Under the pieces are notes generated by a model, which saw only the letters and a list, made by a program, of their open reading frames with translations, ran no database searches and was not told the origin of the DNA. From 13-2-20CM-66-19 sp963824395 (GTDB lineage: Bacteria; Pseudomonadota; Gammaproteobacteria; Steroidobacterales; Steroidobacteraceae), in assembly GCA_963824395.1 (NCBI GenBank), contig CAWGPF010000001.1, positions 2,356,001 to 2,420,000 of the forward strand: 64,000 nucleotides of DNA. The letters are read 5' to 3'. Of the stretch, positions 27,458 through 36,603 are shown in pieces (the stretch's first letter is position 1; every line of letters starts with the position of its first letter). Position numbers and translations under genes: made by a program.

Positions 27458-29785
27458 ATGTCCGCGATCCGTCCTCACGCGTTGCGTCCTCTCGTGCGGG
27501 CCGCCGTACTGGCCGCCATTGTCTCAGCACCCCTCGGCGCTCAGCAGGCCCCGCCCGCCGCGGCTGTGCACGAGTCGGGTGCGCTCGAGGAAGTGATCGT
27601 GACCGCGCAGAAGCGCGAGGAGGACATCCAGAAGGTCCCCCTGAGCGTCGTTGCCTTCAGCGCCGCGACGCTGGACGAGACCGGCGTGCAGGACTTCGCC
27701 TCGCTCGCAGCCCGCATCCCGGGCGTGACGCTCAACTCCGCGGGCCCGGGGCAGAGCAGCTACTCGATCCGCGGCATAGCCTCGGTCGGCGGCAACGCGC
27801 CCACGACCGGCGTCTACATCGATGAGACCCCGATCCTGCCCTCCGGCGGTGATGGCGCGACTGCCGCCATCGATCCGGACCTGTTCGATCTGGCGCGCGT
27901 GGAGGTGCTGCGCGGTCCGCAGGGAACGCTCTACGGGGCGAGCTCCATGGGCGGTACCGTGCGCTTCATCACCAACCAGCCGAACCTTGCGCACACCGAG
28001 GCAACCGTGAAGGGCGAGGGCTCCTACACCGAGCACGGCGGGGGCAACGGCCGCCTGGATGCGATGCTGAACGTGCCGCTGATGGAGGACCGGGTGGCGC
28101 TGCGCATGGTGGCGACCTACAAGACCCTCAGCGGTTTCATCGACAAGGAAGTGGGCGTGTGGGCAGCAAACCCGTACGCACTGCCGCCGCCGTTTCCGGC
28201 CTACCCCGTCTCCCCCGCGCAGCCGACCGGCATCGTGCGCGACGTGAACAACGAGCAGCTCTACAGCGTGCGCACCACCGTGAAGATCGCCGTCAACGAC
28301 AAGCTCACCGTGACGCCCTCGGTGTGGGTGCAGACGCTCGAGATGGGCGGTGCGCCCAACTACGACATCCCGACCGGTGACTCCAGTGCGCCACTGGTGC
28401 AGGCGCGGCCCTTCGACTTGTCCGAGGCCTACACGGACCGCTTCACGCTCAGCAACCTCACCGTGAACTACGACCTCGGGTGGGGCAGCCTCCTTTCCAA
28501 CACCTCCTATATGGTGCGCAAGGAGAACACCCCCGATGATGAGACCGAGGCGCTGGAGACCACGATCCCGCAGGGCCAGTTTGTGCCCAGTGTCTACAAC
28601 CCGACCGTCACCACACACGAGTTCACCGAGGAGGCGCGCATCGCCTTCAACCCGCAGGGCTCGGCGTGGAGCGGTGTGGCCGGGGTCTACTTCAACAACT
28701 CCAACCGCCACTATTCGGTGTGGTACCTGACGCCGAACTACGCGCAGCTGTTCGCCAACACCTACACCACCAACACGCTGCTGAGTGGGGTGACGCTGAG
28801 CGACCTCAACTACTCCCAGCACGGCGACTACGCGCCGCGCCAGTACGCGGCGTTCTCGGAAGTGAACTACGCGCTCACTGAGAAGTGGAAGCTCACCGGC
28901 GGCCTGCGCTGGTACGACCTGCAGTACGACGCGGTACGCTACGAGGACGGCTGGAGCAATGGCGGCCCGACCGTCTCCGACGGCCAGGCCAAGAACACCG
29001 GCGTGAACCCCAAGGGCGAGCTCTCCTATCAGGCGACCGACGACCAGCTCTACTACGCCAGCGCCTCGCGCGGCGTGCGTCCCGGGGGCGTCAACACCAG
29101 CAACCTCGCCGAAAAGGGTTGCGGCCAGGACTATGGTCCCTACCAGCCTGACAGCCTGTGGAACTACGAGCTCGGTGCCAAGACGCGCTGGCTGGACGGC
29201 GCGCTGACGCTGAATGCGGCCGTCTACTACATCAGGTGGAAGGACGTGCAGCAGGGCGAAACCCTGCCGTGCTCCTACCAGATCACCGAGAACGCGGGCG
29301 CCGCCGTGGTGAAGGGTGGTGAGCTTGAGGTGCAGGGCCTGATCGCAGGTCACCTGCAGCTCGGGGCGGGCGTCGGTTACACCCACGCGGTGCTCGATGC
29401 GGACGCCCCGAATCTTGGCGGCCTGAAGGGCGAGCAGCTCGAGAACGTACCGGTGTGGAACGGCAACGCCAGCGCTAAGTTCTTCTACGACGTGCGCCCC
29501 GGCTACCTGGCATTCGTGCGTGCCGACGGGCAGTACGTGGGCCGCTCCTACCCGTTCTTCGATCACAGCGATCCGGCGACCTTCCAGGGCGCCTACGGAC
29601 TGCTCGACCTGCGCGCGGGGCTCGAGCACGCCGCCTGGGAGCTGAACGTCTTCGTGACCAACGTCCTTAACAAGCAGGCGGCGCTGTCGGACTATCTGTC
29701 GGACAACTATTCCGCGCCCAACCGCGTGCGTATGTTCACCAACCAGCCGCGCACCACCGGGCTCTCGATGCGCTGGAAGTTCTAG
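27458..29785 (+). CDS. TonB-dependent outer-membrane receptor (GntR cluster, first)
   Basis: 775-residue receptor. Signal peptide MSAIRPHALRPLVRAAVLAA, cleaved after about residue 28. TonB box ALEEVIVTAQKRE, plug with RVEVLRGPQGTLYGASSMGG, barrel ending MRWKF. ATG at 27458 follows GGGGAG; an ATG at 27413 lies in the leader and is rejected. Its stop overlaps the stop of the convergent M61 gene. The only other receptor in the cluster (31682-34588) is of a clearly different subtype, so the pair may import two forms of the substrate. Confidence 0.94.
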   Translation: MSAIRPHALRPLVRAAVLAAIVSAPLGAQQAPPAAAVHESGALEEVIVTAQKREEDIQKVPLSVVAFSAATLDETGVQDFASLAARIPGVTLNSAGPGQSSYSIRGIASVGGNAPTTGVYIDETPILPSGGDGATAAIDPDLFDLARVEVLRGPQGTLYGASSMGGTVRFITNQPNLAHTEATVKGEGSYTEHGGGNGRLDAMLNVPLMEDRVALRMVATYKTLSGFIDKEVGVWAANPYALPPPFPAYPVSPAQPTGIVRDVNNEQLYSVRTTVKIAVNDKLTVTPSVWVQTLEMGGAPNYDIPTGDSSAPLVQARPFDLSEAYTDRFTLSNLTVNYDLGWGSLLSNTSYMVRKENTPDDETEALETTIPQGQFVPSVYNPTVTTHEFTEEARIAFNPQGSAWSGVAGVYFNNSNRHYSVWYLTPNYAQLFANTYTTNTLLSGVTLSDLNYSQHGDYAPRQYAAFSEVNYALTEKWKLTGGLRWYDLQYDAVRYEDGWSNGGPTVSDGQAKNTGVNPKGELSYQATDDQLYYASASRGVRPGGVNTSNLAEKGCGQDYGPYQPDSLWNYELGAKTRWLDGALTLNAAVYYIRWKDVQQGETLPCSYQITENAGAAVVKGGELEVQGLIAGHLQLGAGVGYTHAVLDADAPNLGGLKGEQLENVPVWNGNASAKFFYDVRPGYLAFVRADGQYVGRSYPFFDHSDPATFQGAYGLLDLRAGLEHAAWELNVFVTNVLNKQAALSDYLSDNYSAPNRVRMFTNQPRTTGLSMRWKF

Positions 29786-31647
29786 CGCGGCAGCGGCGCT
29801 GCGATCCGCCCGAGGACGTCGGGGGCGCCGGGCAGCCGCACCAGGTGCGCCTCGCGCGGCCCCCCGGAGTAGTGCAGCTGGAAAGAGCGGAACTCATCGC
29901 CGCGCTCCACCAGGAGGGTGAGCGTCGTGACCCCGCGGGCGCTCGCTGCGAGCGCATCGCGCAACTCCTGCGCTGCAAAACGGCGGCCGTTGACCGCGAT
30001 CAGGCGATCGCCCGGGGCAAGCAGCGCCGCATCGGCCGGCGAGCCCGGGATGATGTCGCTTAAGGTGGCGTCTTCGTTCGCATAGAAGCCGAGCGAGAAG
30101 CGTGCATCGAGGTCGCGGTCGTCGGCCTCGTGGGCGCGATGCATGACGGCGGGCTCGGCGTTAAGCACGAGCTGCCAGCCGCCGGCGCGGATGCCCTCGG
30201 CCGGGGCGTGGGGGCTGGTTGAGTTGAGACGCTCCAGCCAGAACGCGCGCCAGTCGTAGGGCTGCACTGCGTTCAGCGCGGCGACCACGTCGTCGAAGCT
30301 GTACGGCACCACCTGCGGCGGTCCGCTCGGTGCACCGTAGAAGCGGCGGCAGAAGTCATCCAGGCTGCGCTTTCCGCCCGAGAGCTGGCGGATGAGCGTA
30401 TCGGCCTCGAGCCACAGCAGCGCCGACTCCTGGTAGAAGTCCTCCTGCCGGCGCAGCCGCGCCGCCCAGTCGCGTGGCTGCACGTACAGCAGCTGGGCCG
30501 CAACCGTCGTGTCCTGGAGGCTGCGCCAGGTACGGGCGCCGTGTGACTGCATGCCCGCCAGATCGTGCGCGAGCTCGCTCCTGAACTCCTCGGGCGTTAA
30601 GAGCCCGCTGCGGGCGGCCAGCACATCCCCCAGGTACTCGGTGAGTCCCTCGTAGACCCACAGGAGCTCGCCGCGCATCGGCTCCTGGTAGTTGCGGGTG
30701 GCCAGTCCCGCCGGGCGGCGAAACTTGCCATTCCAGGAGTGGGTGTACTCGTGCGCGAGCAGGTTGGCTTCCGCGCGGCGCACGTCGTCGTCGAGGAACG
30801 TGCGATACGGGGAGCGGTTGTCGCTCGACTCGTGGTGCTCGAGCCCGTCGGGCATGATCTGGTCGGTGAGCACGTAGAGAAAATCGTAATGGCGGTAGTG
30901 CGTGGCGCCGAACAGCCGCCGTGCCTGCACCACCAGCTGCTGGTAATGGCCGAGCACCTCGGGGGTGAAGTTGAGCGCGGCCGGTGCGTCCGCCGCCACA
31001 TGCAGGCGCACGCGTGGCTCGCCACCGAGTTCGTAGCTCTCGAAGTAACGGCCGGTGAGGAGCGTCGAGTCCAAGAGCGTGGTGAGCGAGGTCGGCGCAA
31101 AGCTCACCGCATCCGGCTGCGTGCCGTTCGACTCCAGTGCAGTGGCGTACTTCCAGCCGGGCGGCAGGCGCACCCGCGCCTGGTAACGCAGCTGGTCGGT
31201 ATCGCTGTCGGCGGGGTAGAGCACCGCCTGGTGCCACTCCAGGATCGCGAGGTTCTCGGTCGCGGTGCGCGGCGCTTCGAGTCCATTGACGGCCCCGTCG
31301 GGTCGCAGGCCGGTGAGGACCTCAAAGTCGGCCTCAAGCTCGCTGGCCCCGGGCGGCACCTCCAGGTGCAGCGCGTACATGTCGACATCGTCGCGCTTCC
31401 AGGGCACAGCGTGCCCGAGCGCTGTGAGCTTCGGTCCGGCGAGGTTCGTGATCGGGCCGGCCGGCCCGTGGCGCCCGGGCAACCACTTCGGATACACGAG
31501 CGTCAGCGGGCCACCCTGCACCGGCAGCACCAGGTGCACCTTGAGCACGCCGCGCGGCGCCTCGCGCAGATCGACGTCGACGCTGGCGGTGCCGGCCGCC
31601 CTGGCCGTGCCCGCGAGCGCGAGCAGGCCGAGCAGCAGGCAGGCCAC
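29782..31647 (-). CDS. M61-family peptidase (glycyl aminopeptidase-like) with PDZ domain
   Basis: 621-residue exported zinc peptidase. Hydrophobic signal ACLLLGLLALAGTARA at the N-terminus; catalytic HEYTH (299-303) followed by NGKFRRP and, downstream, VYEGLTEYLGD carrying the third zinc ligand; a PDZ domain near 540-605 (SLGFYANEDATLSDIIPGSPADAALLAPGDRL). Start chosen at GTG 31647, which puts the signal at residue 2; longer frames overlap the upstream receptor gene and lack a sensible signal. It follows that receptor by about 35 bp and is probably cotranscribed. M61 enzymes prefer N-terminal Gly or Ala, which suggests a peptide or aminoacyl part in the substrate. Confidence 0.9.
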   Translation of the reverse strand: MACLLLGLLALAGTARAAGTASVDVDLREAPRGVLKVHLVLPVQGGPLTLVYPKWLPGRHGPAGPITNLAGPKLTALGHAVPWKRDDVDMYALHLEVPPGASELEADFEVLTGLRPDGAVNGLEAPRTATENLAILEWHQAVLYPADSDTDQLRYQARVRLPPGWKYATALESNGTQPDAVSFAPTSLTTLLDSTLLTGRYFESYELGGEPRVRLHVAADAPAALNFTPEVLGHYQQLVVQARRLFGATHYRHYDFLYVLTDQIMPDGLEHHESSDNRSPYRTFLDDDVRRAEANLLAHEYTHSWNGKFRRPAGLATRNYQEPMRGELLWVYEGLTEYLGDVLAARSGLLTPEEFRSELAHDLAGMQSHGARTWRSLQDTTVAAQLLYVQPRDWAARLRRQEDFYQESALLWLEADTLIRQLSGGKRSLDDFCRRFYGAPSGPPQVVPYSFDDVVAALNAVQPYDWRAFWLERLNSTSPHAPAEGIRAGGWQLVLNAEPAVMHRAHEADDRDLDARFSLGFYANEDATLSDIIPGSPADAALLAPGDRLIAVNGRRFAAQELRDALAASARGVTTLTLLVERGDEFRSFQLHYSGGPREAHLVRLPGAPDVLGRIAAPLPR

Positions 31648-31681
31648 CCGCTGCCGGGGAGGGCGGCCGCATCCGGCCTGC

Positions 31682-34588
31682 CTAGAACTTGTAGCGGATG
31701 GCGAGTTCGTAAAAGCGGCCGACGGCACCGGCCTGGTCGAGGGAAGGATTGTAATTGAAGCCGCCATAAGTGACCGTGTTCAGCGGAGGCAGGCGGTTGG
31801 TCACGTTGGTCACCGTGGCATTGAGCTGCAGGTGATCCCCGTAAACGTACTGGCCGTAGAGATCCGCGTAGGTAAAGGACGCAATGTAGCAGTGCGGGTT
31901 GTTGATCGACAGCTGCAGACACTGGTCCCCCGAGCTCGACTCGTCGATACCCTTCATGACGCCTCGGTAGTTAATGGTAGCGCCGAGTGACAGCGGTCCG
32001 CGGGTCCAGTCGGCCCTGAACGTGCCGCGCGTGCGCGGCGTGCCAACGGCGCCTCCCACCGCCGTGGGACCGGCGGTGCCGGCGTAGTGGTAGGTCTGGT
32101 TGCCGTTGATCGGGTCGATGAAAGTCTGGTCGGACTCGATTACGTAGTTGGCGTCGAGGTTGAAGGTGAGCCTGCCGTAACCCGCAAGCGGTACCTCCAC
32201 TTGCATGGCGCCGTCGTAGCCGGAGGTGGTCGAGTACGCCGCGTTCACGTACGGCTGCGGGTAGTAGATAACCGGGCCCGGATAGTCGGTCCCCGGCTGC
32301 TGGGTGCCACGCACCGGCGGCTCAAGGCCAAGCGGCGCCGGCACGATCTCATCGTCGCGGCGGATGTTGTAGTAGTCGAACGTGAAGCTCACGCGCTTGA
32401 TCGGCTCGAGCACGATGCCGAGCGTATAGCTGCGTGACCGCTCGGGCTTGAGGTTGGGATTGCCGACGCTGAGCGTGGCGACGTATCCCTGACCGCAGTC
32501 GGAGGGCTTCTGCGTGTACGGACAGCGCAGGGGGTCCACCGGCGCGGTGGTCGCAGACCCGGTGCCGCTGCTGCCAGCCTCGGCGATGCCCGGTGCGCGG
32601 AAGCCGCGCGCATAGGTCCCACGCAGCGCCACCTGTTCGATGGGCGTCCACTTGATGCCGAACTTGGGCGTGAACGAGGTGTTCTTGGGTGAGTTGTAGT
32701 GATCGATACGGCCTGCGGCGTCGAACTCGAGCGAGCTGAGCAGCGGGGCCGAGAACTCGACGAAGGCGGCGGAGATCGCCTGCGAGCCGCGCGCATAGAA
32801 GCTGCCGTCCATGATGATGTCGCCTTCGGGGGCGTACGGTTCGCCGGGGTTGTTGGCCCGCAGCGTGCGCGCCTCGGCACCGATGGCCATGGCGAGCGGG
32901 CCACCCGGCAGCTGGAACAGCGTGCGGTTCGCGTTCGCCGCGATGTAGGCGAGCTCGGAGACAGCAGTATCGTCGGTCACCGGGGCGAGCTCCGCGTAGA
33001 GCTCGGGTGAGTTGAGGTAAGCATTCTGCCCGACGCGGTATTCGCCGGAAGCGAGTGCCGCACTCAGAAGACTGTTGCGGATGAAGCCGTAGTAGGTGGA
33101 GCGCGTGGCCGCATGCACGTAACCGAGGCTGAACATCGTGCTCCAGGCGCCGATGGTGCCGCTCACATCATCGGCGATGCGGAACACGTCGGTATTGAAC
33201 TTGATCTGCTGGTCGGGGAAATCGGTGAGCACCCCGTAGTAGAGCGCGGGCTGGTTGACGTAAGAGGCCCAGTTCGCGCCGTGCGCCTTGTAGTAGGCCT
33301 CGGCGGCAGCGAAGTAGGGGCTCGCCGGGTTGAAGGGGTTATCCGGGTCGGTCGCCGGCAGGACCATGGTGGTCGTGAAAGGATTGGTCTGGTCGACGAG
33401 CACCCCGTTGGAACCCACCCAGGTGTACGGGATCGTCACCGGACCTGTGCTGTAGTAGTCCGACTGACGGTACTGCTCGGACTGCGAGTTGAAGAAGGAG
33501 CCCGTGAGCTCGTTCTTCCAGTCCGAGCCCAGGTTCTGCGTCCAGCGGCCGGAGAGATTCAGCCCGGCGGTGCGCGGCTGGATCTTGTTGTACTGGTTGA
33601 TGTTCCACACACAGCCACCCGGGGTCACGCCACCGTCCGGGCTCGGCACCACGTTCTGCGCCGCGCAGCCGGGAAGCGGATAGTAGCCGGCGTTGGGGTC
33701 GCCGTTCTGGACCGCGGTCTGCGGCGCCACCATGCCCGGGACGGTGAAGGTGCCGTTATTGGGGTAGGCCTGCTGCACCACGCCGCCGCGACGGTCCGGA
33801 CCACCGTAGGGCGTGAGATTCAGGTCGCTTAAGTAGGAGGGGCGGTTCTCCTGGCTGATCGAGGCCTGGTGGCGGTACTCGATGTTGAAGTAGACGTTGT
33901 GACCGTCCTGCGCGAGATCCCCGAAACCGTAGAGGACCGAGGCGCGCTGGCTCAGGCCGTCCGCGCGGTACGAGGAGCCTAAGTTGCCATCCAGCTGCAG
34001 CCCGATGAACTGCGGCTTGAGGATCACGTTGACGACGCCCGCGATGGCGTCGGAGCCGTAGGTCGCGGAGGCCCCGTCCTTCAGGACCTCGACGCGGTCC
34101 ACGATCGACAGCGGCAGCGAGGACAGATCGACGAAGGGCCGCTGGCCGTCATCGGCCAGCGGATAGGGCGCCATGCGATGGCCGTCCACCAGCACCAGCG
34201 TCGCATCGAGGGTGAGTCCGCGCAGCGAGACGCCGCTCGCGCCGCCGGCGAGAGCGCCGCTGAAGTTCTGCGTGAGTGAGCCGCTGTTGTCGGCGGAGAT
34301 GTTGCGGATGACGTCCGAGATCGTCGTCATGCCGCTCTTGTCGATCTCCTCGCTCGTGATGAGCTGCACGGGCGAGGGCGTCTCGGCGTCGGTGCGCCGC
34401 AGGTATGATCCGGTGACGACGATCGTCTGCAGCTGCGGCTCGTTCGAGCTTTTCGCCTGCGGACCTTGTGTGGTGTCGGCAGTGTCCGCTTCCGCGGGCG
34501 CTGCGGCGGCCCACGCGCTCGGTAGCATCGCCATGATCAGCATCAGGCCTGCCGTTCGCAGCGCTCCCCGACCCGTCACGCTCCCCAT
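31682..34588 (-). CDS. TonB-dependent outer-membrane receptor (GntR cluster, second)
   Basis: 968-residue receptor. Signal peptide GALRTAGLMLIMAMLPSAWA, TonB box LQTIVVTGSYLRR, plug with SSLPLSIVDRVEVLKDGASA and GSDAIAGVVNVILK, barrel with FRAPGIAEAG and a C-terminal Phe. This 'EEIDKSGMTTISDVIRNIS' type is common in Xanthomonadales and Caulobacterales. ATG at 34588 is preceded by GGAGGG. Divergent from the serine hydrolase, with operator site 4 between the two, and followed by the M61 peptidase. Confidence 0.95.
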   Translation of the reverse strand: MGSVTGRGALRTAGLMLIMAMLPSAWAAAAPAEADTADTTQGPQAKSSNEPQLQTIVVTGSYLRRTDAETPSPVQLITSEEIDKSGMTTISDVIRNISADNSGSLTQNFSGALAGGASGVSLRGLTLDATLVLVDGHRMAPYPLADDGQRPFVDLSSLPLSIVDRVEVLKDGASATYGSDAIAGVVNVILKPQFIGLQLDGNLGSSYRADGLSQRASVLYGFGDLAQDGHNVYFNIEYRHQASISQENRPSYLSDLNLTPYGGPDRRGGVVQQAYPNNGTFTVPGMVAPQTAVQNGDPNAGYYPLPGCAAQNVVPSPDGGVTPGGCVWNINQYNKIQPRTAGLNLSGRWTQNLGSDWKNELTGSFFNSQSEQYRQSDYYSTGPVTIPYTWVGSNGVLVDQTNPFTTTMVLPATDPDNPFNPASPYFAAAEAYYKAHGANWASYVNQPALYYGVLTDFPDQQIKFNTDVFRIADDVSGTIGAWSTMFSLGYVHAATRSTYYGFIRNSLLSAALASGEYRVGQNAYLNSPELYAELAPVTDDTAVSELAYIAANANRTLFQLPGGPLAMAIGAEARTLRANNPGEPYAPEGDIIMDGSFYARGSQAISAAFVEFSAPLLSSLEFDAAGRIDHYNSPKNTSFTPKFGIKWTPIEQVALRGTYARGFRAPGIAEAGSSGTGSATTAPVDPLRCPYTQKPSDCGQGYVATLSVGNPNLKPERSRSYTLGIVLEPIKRVSFTFDYYNIRRDDEIVPAPLGLEPPVRGTQQPGTDYPGPVIYYPQPYVNAAYSTTSGYDGAMQVEVPLAGYGRLTFNLDANYVIESDQTFIDPINGNQTYHYAGTAGPTAVGGAVGTPRTRGTFRADWTRGPLSLGATINYRGVMKGIDESSSGDQCLQLSINNPHCYIASFTYADLYGQYVYGDHLQLNATVTNVTNRLPPLNTVTYGGFNYNPSLDQAGAVGRFYELAIRYKF

Positions 34589-34637
34589 ATCGCACCCTCC
34601 GTCCTTTCTTATTGATGCAGAATGTAGGCCGGTTCCT

Positions 34638-34650
34638 ATATCATTACAAT
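34638..34650 (+). promoter_or_regulatory. GntR-regulon operator, site 4 (TonB receptor / serine hydrolase)
   Basis: ATATCATTACAAT in the 86-bp divergent gap, 50 bp from the receptor start and 25 bp from the hydrolase start. Same 13-bp pattern as the three other sites. Confidence 0.6.
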
Positions 34651-34674
34651 AACCTATTCTTTCGAGGCTCAACC

Positions 34675-35799
34675 ATGTGGAAGAGGGCCCGGGGGTGGCC
34701 ACAGTGGGCCTGGGCGGTGCTGCTGGCGGCACTCACGGCGTCGACTGCGGCGCACGCGGATAGCGTGGACGAGCAGTTTCGCGGGGCACTCACCCGCGAG
34801 CGCATTCCCGGTGCTGCGCTCCTGGTGGTACGCGATGCCCGAGTGCAGCGCATCTCAACCTACGGGCTTGCGAACGTCGAGCACGGCGTGCCGGTGCGGC
34901 ACGACACGATGTTCCAGACCGGGTCGCTCGGTAAGCAGTTCACCGCAGCGGCCGTGCTATTGCTGCAAGAGCGGGGCCGCATCGCGCTCGGCGATCGGGC
35001 GAGCCGCTATCTGGGACCGGTGCCGCAGACCTGGGAACCCATCACCGTGCGCGAGTTGCTCGATCACACGTCCGGCCTGCATGACTCGGAGGAAGACGGC
35101 GGGGAGATCTTCGATCTGCGGCATGAGTACACGGATGACGAGATCGTGCGCCTCGCGCAGTCTTACCCGCTGAACTACCCGCCGGGCACGCGCTGGAAGT
35201 ACAGCAACATGGGCTACATCCTCGCCGGCATCATCGTGACCCGCATCACCGGCCGCTTCTACGGCGATTTCCTGATGACCGAGATGTTCCGGCCGCTCGG
35301 CATGCGCACCGCACGTGTCATCAGCGATGCGGACATCATCCCGCACCGCGCTGCCGGCTACCTGCGCACGGTGGACGGCATCCGCAACCAGGACTTCGCG
35401 TCGGCAGCCCTGAACGCCACCGCCGATGGAAGCCTCTACTTGTCGCTGGACGACTGGGCGCTATGGATCGCAGCGATGGACCGGCAGCGCCTCTTGAGTC
35501 CTGCCTCGTGGAGCGCGCTGTGGGAGCGCACGCGCCTGAGTGGGGGTGCGCTCACCGCACACGGGTTCTGCTTCGACACGGTGACCATTGCCGGCCGTCC
35601 CGCACTCGAGTTCGACGGTTCGTGGCAGGGCTTCCGCAGTGCGATGGCACGCGACCCGGCAAGCCGCACAACGGTGGTCGTCCTGCTCAATCTCGCCGAC
35701 GCCGATCCACTGCCGCTGGCTCGCGCAGCGCTGGCCCATGCGCTTGCGCCCTTGCCACACATGACACACCGTCCTGCGGCGTCGCCTGCCGGGCTTTGA
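34675..35799 (+). CDS. Exported SxxK serine hydrolase (beta-lactamase/AmpC-EstB fold)
   Basis: 374-residue periplasmic hydrolase. Signal peptide WAWAVLLAALTASTAAHA; nucleophile motif SLGK (84-87); YSN (176-178) as the second active-site element; HTSGL near 131-135. The third motif is not a clear KTG, as is usual in esterase/peptidase-like members. Substrates of the family include esters, D-amino acid peptides and lactams. GAGG precedes the ATG at 34675. Controlled from operator site 4, so it probably trims the substrate in the periplasm. Confidence 0.92.
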   Translation: MWKRARGWPQWAWAVLLAALTASTAAHADSVDEQFRGALTRERIPGAALLVVRDARVQRISTYGLANVEHGVPVRHDTMFQTGSLGKQFTAAAVLLLQERGRIALGDRASRYLGPVPQTWEPITVRELLDHTSGLHDSEEDGGEIFDLRHEYTDDEIVRLAQSYPLNYPPGTRWKYSNMGYILAGIIVTRITGRFYGDFLMTEMFRPLGMRTARVISDADIIPHRAAGYLRTVDGIRNQDFASAALNATADGSLYLSLDDWALWIAAMDRQRLLSPASWSALWERTRLSGGALTAHGFCFDTVTIAGRPALEFDGSWQGFRSAMARDPASRTTVVVLLNLADADPLPLARAALAHALAPLPHMTHRPAASPAGL

Positions 35800-36014
35800 T
35801 CACTCCACACAGTCGGTCGACGTGAATTTCGCGTCGCGCAGCCGCTGCCGTCGTCTACCACCAGGCGCACCCCTGGCTGGCCAAGCTTCATAGCGTAGTC
35901 GCGGGCGCCGCGCCGAGCAGCCGCGCGCCCGGCAAACCGCAGCCCAGCCATGGCGGGCGTGCACAACCGCTATGCTACGAGGGCGCTTGCCAGTGACACA
36001 GGAGCACGGTCATC

Positions 36015-36446
36015 GTGGATGCAGAAGAGTCCCGCAGTTTCGTGCTCGGCTTCTTTGCCGAGCTTGCCAGTGGCAATCCCGCCTGCTGGGATCGGGTGAG
36101 CGACGATGCGGCATGGAGCCTCATCGCGCGCGCGGCCGACTATCCCTACGAAGCCGACTACACCAAGGCGAGCTACCGCCGCCTGGTCGAAGGCTCAGGC
36201 GCCGAATTCCCGACGGGACTGCGCTTCACCATCACCGGGACCACCGCCGAGCGCGACCGTGTGGCGGTTGAGGCGGAGTCCTACGGCTATCACCGCTCCG
36301 GCGCGCTCTACAACAACCGCTATCACCTCATGGTCCTCCTGGCGGGGGGCAAGATCGTGAGGGTGCGCGAATATCTGGATTCCGGGCACGCCGCGGAGGT
36401 ACTGAAGGACGCCGTCAGCCCGGGTGTGAAAGCGCGCAAGTCCTGA
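36015..36446 (+). CDS. NTF2-like/SnoaL-fold protein
   Basis: 143-residue cytosolic protein of the nuclear-transport-factor-2-like fold: an N-terminal helix ESRSFVLGFFAELASGN, W-containing SDDAAWSLIA, then the three-strand sheet VAVEAESYGYHRSGALYNNRYHLMVLLAGGKIVRVREYLD. Such proteins are ketosteroid-isomerase-like enzymes or binding proteins; none of the specific catalytic patterns is obvious. GTG at 36015 with AGGAG ten bases upstream. Isolated gene; the ~215 bp before it and ~155 bp after it show nothing else. Confidence 0.82.
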   Translation: MDAEESRSFVLGFFAELASGNPACWDRVSDDAAWSLIARAADYPYEADYTKASYRRLVEGSGAEFPTGLRFTITGTTAERDRVAVEAESYGYHRSGALYNNRYHLMVLLAGGKIVRVREYLDSGHAAEVLKDAVSPGVKARKS

Positions 36447-36603
36447 CTCGTGCGGCGGATCTGCCGCTAGCCAAAGCCCACGCGATAATCGCAACGCCGG
36501 TGAGCACCAGTCAGGTCCGGTGCTTTCGACAGTCCACGGCGAGATGGCTGCCCGTTTGGGGAAGCGGTCGCCGCGTGCTCGCTCACTCGCGGCGACACGC
36601 GCC

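Noticed and set aside
27524..29629. 701-codon minus-strand frame opposite the TonB receptor
   Set aside because: Mirror of the receptor's codon pattern; low-complexity Val/Arg/Gly/His product and no ribosome-binding site.
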